The translations under genes were made by a program, and so were the position numbers. The notes under the pieces are model-generated. The model did not search any database, had not been told where the DNA came from, and saw only the letters and a program-made list of their open reading frames with translations. From assembly GCF_009497655.1 (NCBI RefSeq), contig NZ_CP023317.1, forward strand, positions 711,501 through 775,500: a stretch of DNA of 64,000 nt. Direction: 5' to 3'. The stretch is from Priestia megaterium (lineage in GTDB: Bacteria > Bacillota > Bacilli > Bacillales > Bacillaceae_H). Below are positions 1 through 8,170 of the stretch, in pieces; position 1 is the first letter of the stretch, and the number at the start of each line of letters is the position of its first letter.

Positions 1-580
1 GGACACTAGAAGCTTCAATATCTTTTTCATCAATGAGCTTCCCGCTTAACATAGCAGAAGCAGTAGGCTTCATTTTTAAGCAAAGTGTTGGAGAGTATAA
101 AGTACTGCTCGTTTGATTTTGAATAATTACGTTGCCGAACATCATCAGCTCGCTTTCATCTTGTTCTGGCAGCAGTATGGAATGTTGGAAGAAACAGAGG
201 ATATCGCTTTTTTCGAACCTTTCTATGGGTTTTTCTACAATCTTTTCAATTACTTTCTCCACGATTTTTTCTTCAATAACGGGCTGTTTCCTTGAAGCTT
301 TTTCTCGAAACGCTTCGGCAATAATTTTTTGTTCGGAAAGCTCGTTTCTCAGTAGATCCAGTTCTTTTTCTAATTCTTCAATTTCTACTTCTTTTTCAGA
401 TGTAGAAAGCGTCTCAGCGTGTTTCTTTTTCCAAAACGATGTATTTTCTTTTTCTCGCTCTAAAGCTCGTTCATAGCTTTTTAGTTGGTTTTGCACGTTT
501 CGAATTTCTGATTTATAGTGTATGAGCTTTTGTTTTAATTGAGTTAGATCATCTTTAGGGGAAGGGGAGTTACGACTCAT
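1..580 (-). CDS. Coiled-coil protein, 3' end cut by window edge
   Basis: The minus strand reads open from an ATG at 580 to the window edge, so the C-terminus is missing. The visible 193 residues begin MSRNSPSPKDDLTQLKQ. Residues about 10-115 are rich in Glu, Lys and Leu with heptad spacing, so a long coiled coil is likely. A short run of repeated 'EKIVEKVIEK' follows. The last 60 residues look like a globular beta-rich domain. The start is supported by AGGAAAGGAGA just upstream. I do not recognise the family. A structural or spore-assembly role is only inferred from the neighbouring coat-like genes. Confidence 0.75.
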   Translation of the reverse strand, partial: MSRNSPSPKDDLTQLKQKLIHYKSEIRNVQNQLKSYERALEREKENTSFWKKKHAETLSTSEKEVEIEELEKELDLLRNELSEQKIIAEAFREKASRKQPVIEEKIVEKVIEKIVEKPIERFEKSDILCFFQHSILLPEQDESELMMFGNVIIQNQTSSTLYSPTLCLKMKPTASAMLSGKLIDEKDIEASSV

Positions 581-719
581 CTAGTAGTCTCCTTTCCTGC
601 TGAGCTATAAATTAATCTGGTCGTTAGAGCTGCCCATAGCAGTTTTATTTATATGTATGCAGAAAGCGCGTAAAGGATGAAAAAAGAGGAGAAATATTCT
701 CCTCTGGCTTTTTATCTTG

Positions 720-1457
720 TTAATCAAATTCGTGATGGTCGAAGCCTGACTCTACATCGTCTCCATCAAAATCATCGTGATGTGGTCTTCCAGGGAAAAT
801 AGCATCACATTGAGGTGGATATTCAATAGGTGAGCAGCTGCTTGTAGAAATGATTTCAGGGCGAGGGTAGCAGAAGCTTCCTTCTACTTCAACTTTAACA
901 TCTTTTTCAATTTGAACACTTAGGCATAACATAAGATCAAAGCTTAATTGCTGTAAGTGACAATCTGATAATCTGAGAGAACCGTCAGTTCCTTCAAAAG
1001 ATTCAAGGTGGACAACAGGTTCTGTTCCTTCCGGGGCGCATAAATAGAATGTTTGATGTATTTTCCAAGGAATAACGCTAGATTCAACCTCATCGTGTTT
1101 GTGATGTCCATTCAATTCAATTAACTTAACTCGGTAAAAGCCGCTAATTGATAATTTTACTTCATGAAGAACAACAACTTCTCCATCTGGTAACACAATT
1201 TTTTTAGGTCTGCGACCACCGTGCGGCACAAGCTCAATCACGTTATCAAGTGCGTCTTCATCTGAAGGATCTACAGGGTGACCTTCACTATCTGTTAAAA
1301 CAATTTCCACTTCTACGTCATGGCCTAAATCTTTAAGTGCTTCTTCTTCAAATAATGAAGTGTCGTTCGTAAAGATTTGTGGTAAAACAACTTGACGTCT
1401 AACCCAGTCGTACACTTTAGGTACGCGGATACATAATGATTCAAAAAGTTCTGCCAT
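720..1457 (-). CDS. Probable spore coat or exosporium protein, 245 aa
   Basis: The protein is acidic, with no signal peptide or membrane segment. It opens with MAELFESLCIRVPKVYDWV, a Lys-Val-Tyr-Asp-Trp motif like those in spore-associated proteins with SPOCS/DUF3794-type domains. It ends in an Asp/His-rich tail (HHDDFDGDDVESGFDHH). Cys residues are scattered in the C-terminal half. The gene has a strong AGGAGG site and is preceded by a near-consensus sigma-K promoter, so transcription in the late mother cell is likely. In B. subtilis this chromosomal neighbourhood holds the cotVWXYZ coat genes. A coat or exosporium role is therefore inferred from context and promoter, not from a firm family match. 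Confidence 0.6.
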   Translation of the reverse strand: MAELFESLCIRVPKVYDWVRRQVVLPQIFTNDTSLFEEEALKDLGHDVEVEIVLTDSEGHPVDPSDEDALDNVIELVPHGGRRPKKIVLPDGEVVVLHEVKLSISGFYRVKLIELNGHHKHDEVESSVIPWKIHQTFYLCAPEGTEPVVHLESFEGTDGSLRLSDCHLQQLSFDLMLCLSVQIEKDVKVEVEGSFCYPRPEIISTSSCSPIEYPPQCDAIFPGRPHHDDFDGDDVESGFDHHEFD

Positions 1458-1520
1458 TTTTAAACCTCCTAATTGTAATTGTCCTTCCTTTACGCTTTTC
1501 GTTACTAGGTATCGGACTAC

Positions 1521-1549
1521 TATAGTGTATGAATGACCTGCTTTTATGT
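1521..1549 (-). promoter_or_regulatory. Sigma-K type promoter of the coat-like gene
   Basis: On the minus strand AC is followed after 16 nt by CATACACTATA, matching the sigma-K pattern AC-N16/17-CATANNNTA. It lies about 65 bases before the ATG of the coat-like gene. Confidence 0.6.
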
Positions 1550-1718
1550 TCCTTAGTAAAAGCGGAATTTATCGGAATAAATCCTAGTTGGAGCGAGCAT
1601 AAAAAATGAAGGAAATAATAAACTCAATTACAGCATATTCATGTTAATAAAAAGTGTTATTCATCTTTAACTGATTTTTTAGAAGCTGTGGGTTATTTAT
1701 AATGGAGGAGTGAAGGGC

Positions 1719-2105
1719 ATGAGCGAGGAAAAAACAAAACAATATATTGCTTCATTGAAGTCGGAGTTGGCTTTTTATAAAGAAGAATATCAAAAATTCA
1801 AGCACCAAGAATTTGAATATGAAGATATGAAGGAAGAGTTATTGGAATTACAGCAAAAGCATGAAGAAGAAAAAAAGAAGCTAGAGGAAAAAATAGATTG
1901 GCTTAAAGCATGCGTCAATGAACAAAAATCAAAAACCGAACAGTCTATTGTACAGTACAATCATCAAGCTCAAGGGACAATTCAAGAACTGCAAAATCGG
2001 CTGCGTGAAGTGACAGAGCAAAAGGGAGGAGAAAGACCGAGAGTGAGGAAACAAAAAAACAGCACGGATTTATTTTTGTCCCTGCAGCGCAAAATGGACA
2101 AATAA
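1719..2105 (+). CDS. Small coiled-coil protein, 128 aa
   Basis: The start chosen is the ATG at 1719, eight bases after GGAGGAG; a GTG three codons upstream lies inside that ribosome binding site. The protein (MSEEKTKQYIASLKSELAF...) is almost wholly alpha-helical with heptads over residues about 5-105 and ends in a basic tail (ERPRVRKQKN). There is no signal peptide or TM segment. I do not recognise the family. It is the second coiled-coil protein in this sporulation patch, so a spore-assembly role is possible but unproven. Confidence 0.7.
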   Translation: MSEEKTKQYIASLKSELAFYKEEYQKFKHQEFEYEDMKEELLELQQKHEEEKKKLEEKIDWLKACVNEQKSKTEQSIVQYNHQAQGTIQELQNRLREVTEQKGGERPRVRKQKNSTDLFLSLQRKMDK

Positions 2106-2172
2106 GATAGAACGTCTTTCTTTAGTCCTGAATATAATGTTATAGATAGGATGCTGTGAAAAGGAGGGAAAC

Positions 2173-2349
2173 ATGATGTATTATCATTATAATTATAATC
2201 CTAATCAATACCCTCAGCCCCTGCCTTATCATCCACAACCAATGACAAAACAATCGGTGAAGAAAGGGCATGCCATTCCTAAGCCAGTCCAGTACCCTTC
2301 TCCAAAACAAGGTGGTTGCGGCTGCGGTTCAAAGTTACCAAAGCGATAA
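2173..2349 (+). CDS. Small Tyr/Pro/Gln-rich protein with GCGCG tail, 58 aa
   Basis: A well-placed AAGGAGGG precedes ATG at 2173. The 58-residue product is rich in Tyr, His, Asn, Pro and Gln (MMYYHYNYNPNQYPQPLPY) and ends GGCGCGSKLPKR. Such composition is typical of small spore coat proteins that can be cross-linked through Tyr or Cys. A perfect terminator follows. Function is inferred from composition and neighbours. Confidence 0.7.
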   Translation: MMYYHYNYNPNQYPQPLPYHPQPMTKQSVKKGHAIPKPVQYPSPKQGGCGCGSKLPKR

Positions 2350-2357
2350 GCAATAGA

Positions 2358-2385
2358 AGCATTGTCACTCGGACAATGCTTTTTT
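2358..2385 (+). terminator. Rho-independent terminator
   Basis: AGCATTGTC and GACAATGCT form a 9-bp stem around ACTCG, followed by a run of T. It ends the small Tyr/Pro-rich gene. Confidence 0.85.
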
Positions 2386-2410
2386 ACATGGAGTGGAGAG
2401 AGGTGTAGAG

Positions 2411-2590
2411 ATGCCAGATTTTTTCGATGAATTTGAACGGTTTTTTGAACAGCATATGATGGGAGAACATCGAAAGAGAATGAAAGAAGTAGAAAAAGCA
2501 GAAAATCAGATGGAACAGCAAGAGAGGAAACTGCAGCAAAATGTAAAAAGACTTGATGAGCAAGATGCTGAAGATCCGTTTGGACAATGA
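2411..2590 (+). CDS. Small hydrophilic helical protein, 59 aa
   Basis: ATG at 2411 follows GGAGAGAGGTG; a GTG at 2393 is inside that purine-rich stretch and less likely. The product (MPDFFDEFERFFEQHMMGE...) is Glu/Gln/Lys-rich and probably a single amphipathic helix. No family recognised. It lies between genes of sporulation type. Confidence 0.55.
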   Translation: MPDFFDEFERFFEQHMMGEHRKRMKEVEKAENQMEQQERKLQQNVKRLDEQDAEDPFGQ

Positions 2591-2619
2591 AATTTAATGT
2601 ACACAGTTGAAAAGCCCAT

Positions 2620-2647
2620 ACAAAATCATATTATTGAACATACAGTA
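2620..2647 (+). promoter_or_regulatory. Sigma-K type promoter of the YjcZ-family gene
   Basis: AC at 2620 is followed after 17 nt by CATACAGTA at 2639, fitting AC-N16/17-CATANNNTA. The YjcZ-family start codon is about 30 bases downstream. Confidence 0.5.
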
Positions 2648-2677
2648 TAGAGAGTAAAACAGAGGGGGTGTAATATT

Positions 2678-2800
2678 ATGGGCTGCGGATTTGGCTACGG
2701 TGGTTGTGGTTACGGTGGTGGCTACGGCGGTGGTTTTGCGTTAATCGTTGTATTATTCATTCTATTAATTATTGTTGGTTGTGTTTGTTTTTACAATTAA
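2678..2800 (+). CDS. yjcZ: YjcZ-family sporulation protein, 40 aa
   Basis: The 40-residue product has a Gly/Tyr/Cys-rich head ([20 protein letters not shown]) and a single hydrophobic segment ([18 protein letters not shown]). This is the hallmark layout of the YjcZ family of small spore proteins. The AGAGGGGGTG site and a sigma-K promoter lie upstream, a strong terminator downstream. It adjoins spoVIF, as in B. subtilis. The family is clear; the biochemical role is not known. Confidence 0.85.
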   Translation: MGCGFGYGGCGYGGGYGGGFALIVVLFILLIIVGCVCFYN

Positions 2801-2824
2801 TCCCTTCTATGAATAAGGCACCGA

Positions 2825-2862
2825 AAAGTGCGGGTGAAGTTTCACTCGCACTTTATTTTTTT
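2825..2862 (+). terminator. Rho-independent terminator after yjcZ
   Basis: AAAGTGCG pairs with CGCACTTT, extended by GGTGA/TTCAC inside, followed by a T-rich tract. Confidence 0.85.
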
Positions 2863-2876
2863 ATTAAATGTAAAGG

Positions 2877-2906
2877 GCACCATCTAGGCACATGGTGCAT
2901 ACGATG
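2877..2906 (+). promoter_or_regulatory. spoVIF promoter region with inverted repeat
   Basis: GCACCAT (2877) and ATGGTGC (2892) form a perfect 7-bp inverted repeat. AC at 2879 lies 17 nt before CATACGATG, a near match to sigma-K (CATANNNTA with one mismatch). The repeat overlaps the -35 side, so it may be a binding site for a late mother-cell regulator such as GerE; that is inference. Confidence 0.4.
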
Positions 2907-2933
2907 AAGTATAAATAAAGGAGGTCATGCAAA

Positions 2934-3191
2934 ATGGATAATAATATGTTTAAAAATATAGAAAAGAAAACAGGCGTTAATATGAAGGATATTTTTGAAC
3001 TTGCGAATTCTGTACAAAATGCTAATTTTAAAGATGAGCAAACGGTGCGTAATATTGTGAAGCGAGTAGCACAAATTGCGAATAAGCCAATTTCAAAACA
3101 AAAAGAAGAACAAATTGTTAAGGCGATTGCAAACAATAATCAATCCATTGATTTTGCGACCATCGCTAAAATGCTAAATGAGAAAAAATAA
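2934..3191 (+). CDS. spoVIF: Stage VI sporulation protein F
   Basis: The 85-residue protein (MDNNMFKNIEKKTGVNMKDI...) matches SpoVIF (formerly YjcC), needed in B. subtilis for proper coat and spore resistance late in development. It is small, helical and has no membrane segment. AAAGGAGG sits at the right distance. The yjcZ neighbour, the following helicase and the sigma-K-like promoter match the B. subtilis locus. Length equals that expected for the family. Confidence 0.9.
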   Translation: MDNNMFKNIEKKTGVNMKDIFELANSVQNANFKDEQTVRNIVKRVAQIANKPISKQKEEQIVKAIANNNQSIDFATIAKMLNEKK

Positions 3192-3207
3192 TTTAATATT
3201 TTTATAT

Positions 3208-3234
3208 AAAGCCCTGAGGTGTCAGGGCTTTTTT
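3208..3234 (+). terminator. Rho-independent terminator after spoVIF
   Basis: AAGCCCTGA/TCAGGGCTT stem, 4-nt loop, then TTTT. It lies between convergent genes. Confidence 0.85.
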
Positions 3235-3238
3235 CCAT

Positions 3239-4027
3239 TTAGGCAATTTCATTTGTTTGAAATGCGTTAGAATCAAGATCAAACAGTTCGGGATGCTGTG
3301 CTAAGTAATTAATTTCTTTAATACGATGAGCGATAGGAGGGTGAGTTGAAGTAGCTTGATTCAACCACATAAAAAAACCTTTTTCCTGTGAGTGCGTATG
3401 AACAAATTCTTCCTGATTTACTTTTTTATTTAGACAATGACCAACCGCAAGTATAGTGAGTGCTTGAGTGGCAGCTTTTGCATCACCAATCGCAACGGAA
3501 GCTATGCGATCACATGTATATTCACAGGCCCTAGAGTAAGCTTTTCCTAAAAAAGGAACCCAAAGAGCAGGTAGAATAAGTGAGTGGTAGAGTGTGTGCT
3601 TACGTTTGATATGAACTAATTCGTGGGCAATGATAAAAGAAAGTTCTTTTTCTTGATTATCTTCAATCATTTCAACAATGTCGGAGTATAAAACGACAAA
3701 GTGACGTCCAAAAAAACGTGTAGCAAACGCGTTTAATAAGCCGCCTGATTGAACAATATAAATATCGGGCAGCTCTAAATCCAGCTCTGAAGATAAATGT
3801 TTTGCCTGATGATAAGTATGCGGGAACTGCTTCTCTGTCAATCTAACTCCATTATTGCGAATTTGAGCAATAGAGAAACCGTGTAGCATAAATGTAATGA
3901 AAAAACCGATTGCAATGTAGAGAATGCCGACGAGTGAAATAATTAAAAACAAATAGGTTAATAAGCTGATAACCATACACAAAATGAAAAAAATCTTTTC
4001 ATTTTCATGAATAAGCTTTGCGTTCAA
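3239..4027 (-). CDS. M48-family membrane zinc metalloprotease
   Basis: The 262-residue protein has two N-terminal membrane segments (about residues 12-50) and a cytoplasmic M48 domain. The zinc-binding helix is HELVHIKRKH (about 140), with a downstream ECTCD-like glutamate region (ACEYTCDRIAS, about 168). The C-terminal THPPIAHRI motif (about 230) is usual for HtpX/Ste24-type peptidases. The start is TTG at 4027, eight bases after AGGAGG; no ATG is better placed. It is a single gene converging on spoVIF. The substrate is unknown; membrane protein quality control is the family's usual role. Confidence 0.8.
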   Translation of the reverse strand: MNAKLIHENEKIFFILCMVISLLTYLFLIISLVGILYIAIGFFITFMLHGFSIAQIRNNGVRLTEKQFPHTYHQAKHLSSELDLELPDIYIVQSGGLLNAFATRFFGRHFVVLYSDIVEMIEDNQEKELSFIIAHELVHIKRKHTLYHSLILPALWVPFLGKAYSRACEYTCDRIASVAIGDAKAATQALTILAVGHCLNKKVNQEEFVHTHSQEKGFFMWLNQATSTHPPIAHRIKEINYLAQHPELFDLDSNAFQTNEIA

Positions 4028-4133
4028 TAATGGAACCTCCTAAAATATAGTAATGCAGTACATAACGTAGTGTAACGCATCTACTTATGAATATCTACCT
4101 CTTAGTGGAATGTTTGGTTAATAATAGAGGTTG

Positions 4134-4366
4134 AAACGTAACGAAATCAATCCAATCTAAAGAGGAGAAAATTGGATACATGAGCTCCTACGGGGTCTCA
4201 TCCCTTCCGCTTTTCCCCAAAGAGCCCTCCAATCAACAGCTAGAAGCAACTAAATATATTAACTCTACATGTACATGACAATAAAAAGTACGAACGGTTA
4301 ATCAATAATTTTGATTAACCGTTCGTACTTCAATTTGACTAAAATACTTTTGTCCCAGCCTTTTTT
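4134..4366 (-). repeat. Dispersed intergenic repeat, copy 1 (long, degenerate)
   Basis: Read on the minus strand it begins GGCTGGGACAAAAGTA just 4 bases past the helicase stop, then a perfect 19-bp hairpin (arms 4286-4304 and 4312-4330). A degenerate central module follows (GGAGGGC..., GAGACCCCGTAGGAGC), and it ends TTTCGTTACGTTTCAACCTC. The two ends form imperfect terminal inverted repeats. Other copies are at 10.0, 25.2, 27.6 and 57.2 kb. The hairpin probably terminates helicase transcription. This accounts for the gene-free stretch 4028-4369. Confidence 0.8.
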
Positions 4367-4369
4367 GCT

Positions 4370-6688
4370 TTATACTTTTTTTATAAAAGACTTCAGAAAT
4401 CTTGAAGGATAAGCGGTTTTACCTCTTCTAGTTTGCGGAACAGATAAGTAAAGTGAATTCTGTGCACGCGTCATGGCTACATATAAAAGGCGGCGTTCTT
4501 CTTGAAGCGGCACATCATCTCCGCCTCGATAAGCTTCGAGTGCATAATCATGAGGCAATCCTCCGTCTACGCTGCTCAGTACGTATACATGCTTATATTC
4601 AAGACCCTTTGCTCGGTGAATGGTGGTTAGCTGAATACTTTCATTAAATTGCTTGCTTAAAGCTTTCATCTCTGTGTTCATGGCAATCATATGATCCACA
4701 TGCTCTAACAGTTCAGGTACGGTTTTGAATTTACGTGCTACAACTTTTAAATCCCGCACGTCATCCGAACCTTTTTCCATCATATTTCCTTCATTTCCTC
4801 GTTTTTTGACAAAATCATCGAATCCCATATCCTTAGAAATCGTCTCAAGTGCCAAAGAAGGAGACATTGATTTTAGCGACTTGAATAAAGGAATTACTTT
4901 CTTGAGCTTTTTTTGCTGAAACGGTTTTAAATCTTGAAGATATTCAAGCGCATCAATAAATGTACCATCATGAAGAATACTTGCTGCTTTTAAGTCATTG
5001 ACTGCTGTTTTCTTTAAAAAGAGTGCGTTCACTAAATCTTGTAGCGAACTTGCGTCATTTGGATTCACGCTCAAGCGTAGAAATGAAAGTAAACTTCGAA
5101 CCATTCTTCTTTTATAAAACGAATCCGCATCTTGTTCGATTGAAAATGGCAGGTTTGACTGCGATAAACGTTCAAAGATGGCGCGTGAAGAAGCGTGAGT
5201 TCGGTACAAGACCGCGAAGTCAGTTGGAGAAGCTCCTTGCTTAATCTTTTCTTTCATATCCGTTACAATCATTGTTGCTTCTTCTTCTTCGTCGTATGGA
5301 AAGAAGAAGGTAGGTCTTAACTCATTATCAAACTGGGCAGCCATTTCTTTTTGTCGGCGCGCTGTATTTCGTGCAATTACTTTATTAGCGGAAGAAACGA
5401 TGGCGTGAGCTGAACGATAATTTTGGTTTAACGTAATAACAGTTGTATGAGCAAAATCTTTTTCAAAGTTTAAGATGAACGAAGGGTCGCTTCCGCGGAA
5501 AGCGTAAATTGATTGATCATCATCTCCTACGACACACAAGTTTTTAGAGTCTTCACTTAGCATTTTCATAATTTTATATTGAACTTTATTGATATCTTGA
5601 AATTCGTCAATTAAAAAATAGCGAAATCTTTTTTGATAACGAGTTAGCAAATCGGGATTTTGTTTTAGCATTTCATAACATCCATACAGCATGTCATCAA
5701 AATCGAATAGCTGTTTTTGCTTTTTGACTTCTTCATAGCGACGATATAAAAAGTGCACATCTTGTTCCCATTTGTCTTTTGGGCGAACATCTTTCACGCC
5801 AACAAGCGTGTTTTTCCAATAGCCGATTTGCTGAAGTGCCTGATCAAACGGGAAATCTTTTTCATCCACGTGGAGCTCTCTTGCTGCTTCTTTCACGATC
5901 TGTTCTTTTTGCCAATCCCATTTCAGCAGGCGATCCATTTGCCACGCTTGAGGATTGTGATGAACAATCATACGTAAGAAAATGCTGTGAAAAGTTCCAA
6001 CTAGCATTTGACGAAGATGTAAGCCGGACATCTTTGGATATGTAGCCAATCGTTCTTTCATTTCTTTAGCTGATTTAGCCGTGAAAGTCACCAGCATAAT
6101 GGATTTTGGATCAATTTGTTTTTCTTGTATCATATATGCGGTGCGAGCTGTTAACACACGCGTTTTTCCGCTTCCTGCACCGGCTAGAATAAGAAGAGGT
6201 CCTTCTGAATGTGTAACAGCTTTCCATTGGTTCGAATCTAATTCAATACCGCTCTCTTTAAATTCATTTAAATAAGTAGAGTCAGAGTGTTTAGGAACAG
6301 GTGGTTTTGAGCGAAAAGCAGGAACACTTGAAAAAGGCGCGGAAGACCTCCATGTCGCTTTCTCTTTTACAGTTGAATTTTTCTCACCAATAGCTCGTCC
6401 TTTAGGAATACGAAATCCATTGGTTTCTCTGTATTCAGCCGGAGTTTCTTTTATTTGTTGTACAGCTGTTGTTTCTGATAGTGTGTCTGAACACTCTTCT
6501 CTTTCATGAGGAACTTGAGCATGATAAAAGTAAGGAGAATGTTCAATCCCCAGATATAATTTAACTGGTTCTCCGCAGTGAGCACATGTTATTTCTCCTC
6601 GGAGACTAGCTTCATATAAATATTGAAATCGGTCTCTAGCCGTTATAGCAAGATTAAGTATCTGTTTTTGATAAAGTGCACGTTGCAA
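4370..6688 (-). CDS. yjcD: UvrD/PcrA-type ATP-dependent DNA helicase YjcD
   Basis: The protein is a superfamily 1A helicase with Walker A GAGSGKT, motif II DEFQDI, motif III GDDDQSIYAFRG and C-terminal motifs around TTIHRAKGLEYKHVYV and RRLLYVAMTRA. Unlike UvrD it has an N-terminal extension of about 150 residues with CAHCGEPVKL and a later CSDT, a small zinc-ribbon-like module, as in B. subtilis YjcD. I start it at TTG 6688, nine bases after AAAGGAGG (6698-6705); the longer TTG at 6724 has no such site. Length is about 772 aa. It adjoins spoVIF as in B. subtilis. The role in DNA metabolism is not defined. Confidence 0.85.
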   Translation of the reverse strand: MQRALYQKQILNLAITARDRFQYLYEASLRGEITCAHCGEPVKLYLGIEHSPYFYHAQVPHEREECSDTLSETTAVQQIKETPAEYRETNGFRIPKGRAIGEKNSTVKEKATWRSSAPFSSVPAFRSKPPVPKHSDSTYLNEFKESGIELDSNQWKAVTHSEGPLLILAGAGSGKTRVLTARTAYMIQEKQIDPKSIMLVTFTAKSAKEMKERLATYPKMSGLHLRQMLVGTFHSIFLRMIVHHNPQAWQMDRLLKWDWQKEQIVKEAARELHVDEKDFPFDQALQQIGYWKNTLVGVKDVRPKDKWEQDVHFLYRRYEEVKKQKQLFDFDDMLYGCYEMLKQNPDLLTRYQKRFRYFLIDEFQDINKVQYKIMKMLSEDSKNLCVVGDDDQSIYAFRGSDPSFILNFEKDFAHTTVITLNQNYRSAHAIVSSANKVIARNTARRQKEMAAQFDNELRPTFFFPYDEEEEATMIVTDMKEKIKQGASPTDFAVLYRTHASSRAIFERLSQSNLPFSIEQDADSFYKRRMVRSLLSFLRLSVNPNDASSLQDLVNALFLKKTAVNDLKAASILHDGTFIDALEYLQDLKPFQQKKLKKVIPLFKSLKSMSPSLALETISKDMGFDDFVKKRGNEGNMMEKGSDDVRDLKVVARKFKTVPELLEHVDHMIAMNTEMKALSKQFNESIQLTTIHRAKGLEYKHVYVLSSVDGGLPHDYALEAYRGGDDVPLQEERRLLYVAMTRAQNSLYLSVPQTRRGKTAYPSRFLKSFIKKV

Positions 6689-7065
6689 AAAACATGGCCT
6701 CCTTTGTAAAACATGAACAATCAATAGTAAATAAGAGGGAGTTAAAGCAAGAAGCCGCTCTTGTTCTACATCGATATAGATGTGTATATACGCACAGTTT
6801 TTATTCTATAATCAAAGTCTATCATATCAAAATCATCTTTTTTTAAAAAGAGTACGGATATTTTTGGAGGGATACGATATAAAAAAGGGTATATATTGAG
6901 TAAGAGATCACATATGTTCAAAAAAAGGAGGTATAGATACAAAGTGCTATCTGTTTTGAACAAGTCTAGAAGAGGGCGTAAGTGAGCTGTTTCAATGTCG
7001 ATACTTCTTGCGAAAAATACTGAGGTCTGGGAGTAGAAGGTATCTTGAAAAAGAGGAGGGTTCAT

Positions 7066-7317
7066 ATGGGATATATACTGCCCGTCACGCCTTATCAGTC
7101 TATTCAATATGCAAATCGCCTTCAAAAAAATAATGCTTCTTTTTCAAATCGTATTTGGCCTGTCCAGAAAAAAAGCTTTGACGAAGAGTTTGAATCGCGT
7201 TCTCACTCATTGGAATTGACGCCAAGTTCAGTACAAAAGCGAAAAAAGCTTCAAGCAGCAGAGCGTGTATACAGCAAGCTAACAAATAAGGGCCTAGTGA
7301 TTAATACACGGGTATAA
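7066..7317 (+). CDS. Conserved small hypothetical protein, 83 aa
   Basis: ATG at 7066 follows GAGGAGGG; an upstream in-frame start at 7045 lacks a site. The product starts MGYILPVTPYQSIQYANRL and is basic, soluble and without TM segments. I recognise the MGYILP opening as a feature of small Bacillus proteins of unknown function but cannot name the family. It stands alone, diverging from yjcD, and is followed by a strong hairpin. Confidence 0.65.
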   Translation: MGYILPVTPYQSIQYANRLQKNNASFSNRIWPVQKKSFDEEFESRSHSLELTPSSVQKRKKLQAAERVYSKLTNKGLVINTRV

Positions 7318-7320
7318 TAG

Positions 7321-7363
7321 AAAAAATCGTGAACGCAGCAGAATGAATGCGCTCACGATTTTT
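7321..7363. terminator. Bidirectional terminator hairpin
   Basis: AAAAATCGTGA and TCACGATTTTT form an 11-bp stem, with further pairing of ACGCAGCAGAATG inside. A/T flanks let it serve both the 83-aa gene and the convergent DUF421 gene. Confidence 0.8.
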
Positions 7364-7392
7364 AACAAAGTAATGAACAAGTAAAAAACACC

Positions 7393-8070
7393 TTAGTAAG
7401 ATTCAATAAAAAGTGTACGGCCCTGCTGCCATTCAGCATAAAGCACCTGTTTATAATCGGTAAATCCCTGTTTTTTTAATTGTTTCTTTAGCCAGTCTTC
7501 ATCAAAGCCTGACTGAATTAAGTTTTTCAAAAGCAAACGTCCATCACTGACGAAGGCGATAGATAAAACAGGTTCAGAAGGAGGCAGCTGCAGATCGCTT
7601 CTTGTTGGCTTAGCATAATCAGATTTTGGCAATACGCTTAGCGAGCCATCTGTTTCTAAAATCGCATATTCAACTTCACGAATGGAAAATATGTCTTTTG
7701 AACGCAGCATATGAAGAAGCTGATCGATATCTAATCGATTTTTGCTAAGTTCTTTGTACGAAATTTTCCCTTTTCGAATAATAATAGATGGCCGTCCTTC
7801 TAAAAACAAGCGCAGGCGAATATTTTTTTGAGTAATAACTTCGGTGACATAAATAAGCGCTCCCCAAAAGATAACAGCAAATAAAATTTTGCCTATGCCT
7901 ACTTCTGAGTCATATAACGCATTTCCTACTAACTCTCCTAATACAAGAGCAGAGATAAAATCAAAAGTGGTAAGCTGAGTGATCGTCGCTCTGCCTAAAA
8001 ATTTAGTTAAGATAAACAAGCAGATAAATCCGATAAAGAGTTCTAGTGCAATTCCGATAAGTTCATCCAT
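7393..8070 (-). CDS. DUF421 (YetF-type) membrane protein
   Basis: 225 residues with three N-terminal membrane helices (about 5-25, 35-55, 62-82) followed by a cytoplasmic alpha/beta domain with GRPSIIIRKGKI (about 112), the hallmark of the DUF421/YetF family. ATG at 8070 follows AGGTGA. Bacillus carries several paralogues (YetF, YdfR, YrbG, YkjA); I cannot say which this is. YetF-like proteins have been linked to spore germination in some species, but that is not shown here. Confidence 0.8.
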   Translation of the reverse strand: MDELIGIALELFIGFICLFILTKFLGRATITQLTTFDFISALVLGELVGNALYDSEVGIGKILFAVIFWGALIYVTEVITQKNIRLRLFLEGRPSIIIRKGKISYKELSKNRLDIDQLLHMLRSKDIFSIREVEYAILETDGSLSVLPKSDYAKPTRSDLQLPPSEPVLSIAFVSDGRLLLKNLIQSGFDEDWLKKQLKKQGFTDYKQVLYAEWQQGRTLFIESY

Positions 8071-8130
8071 ATTTTCACCTAATTCACATGATTAGGTATT
8101 AGTATAAGCAAAGCAAAGGTTCTTATCCTT

Positions 8131-8170
8131 TAAAAAAGCAAAAACACCAGGTTCAATTCCTAGTGTTTTT
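8131..8170 (-). terminator. Terminator of the yjcHGF operon
   Basis: On the minus strand AAAAACACTAGG and CCTGGTGTTTTT pair around AATTGAA, then GCTTTTTT. It overlaps the last codons of yjcF. Confidence 0.75.

Noticed and set aside
6766-7125. 119-codon minus-strand frame upstream of yjcD
   Set aside because: It overlaps the opposite-strand 83-aa gene that has a good start, and has no site of its own.
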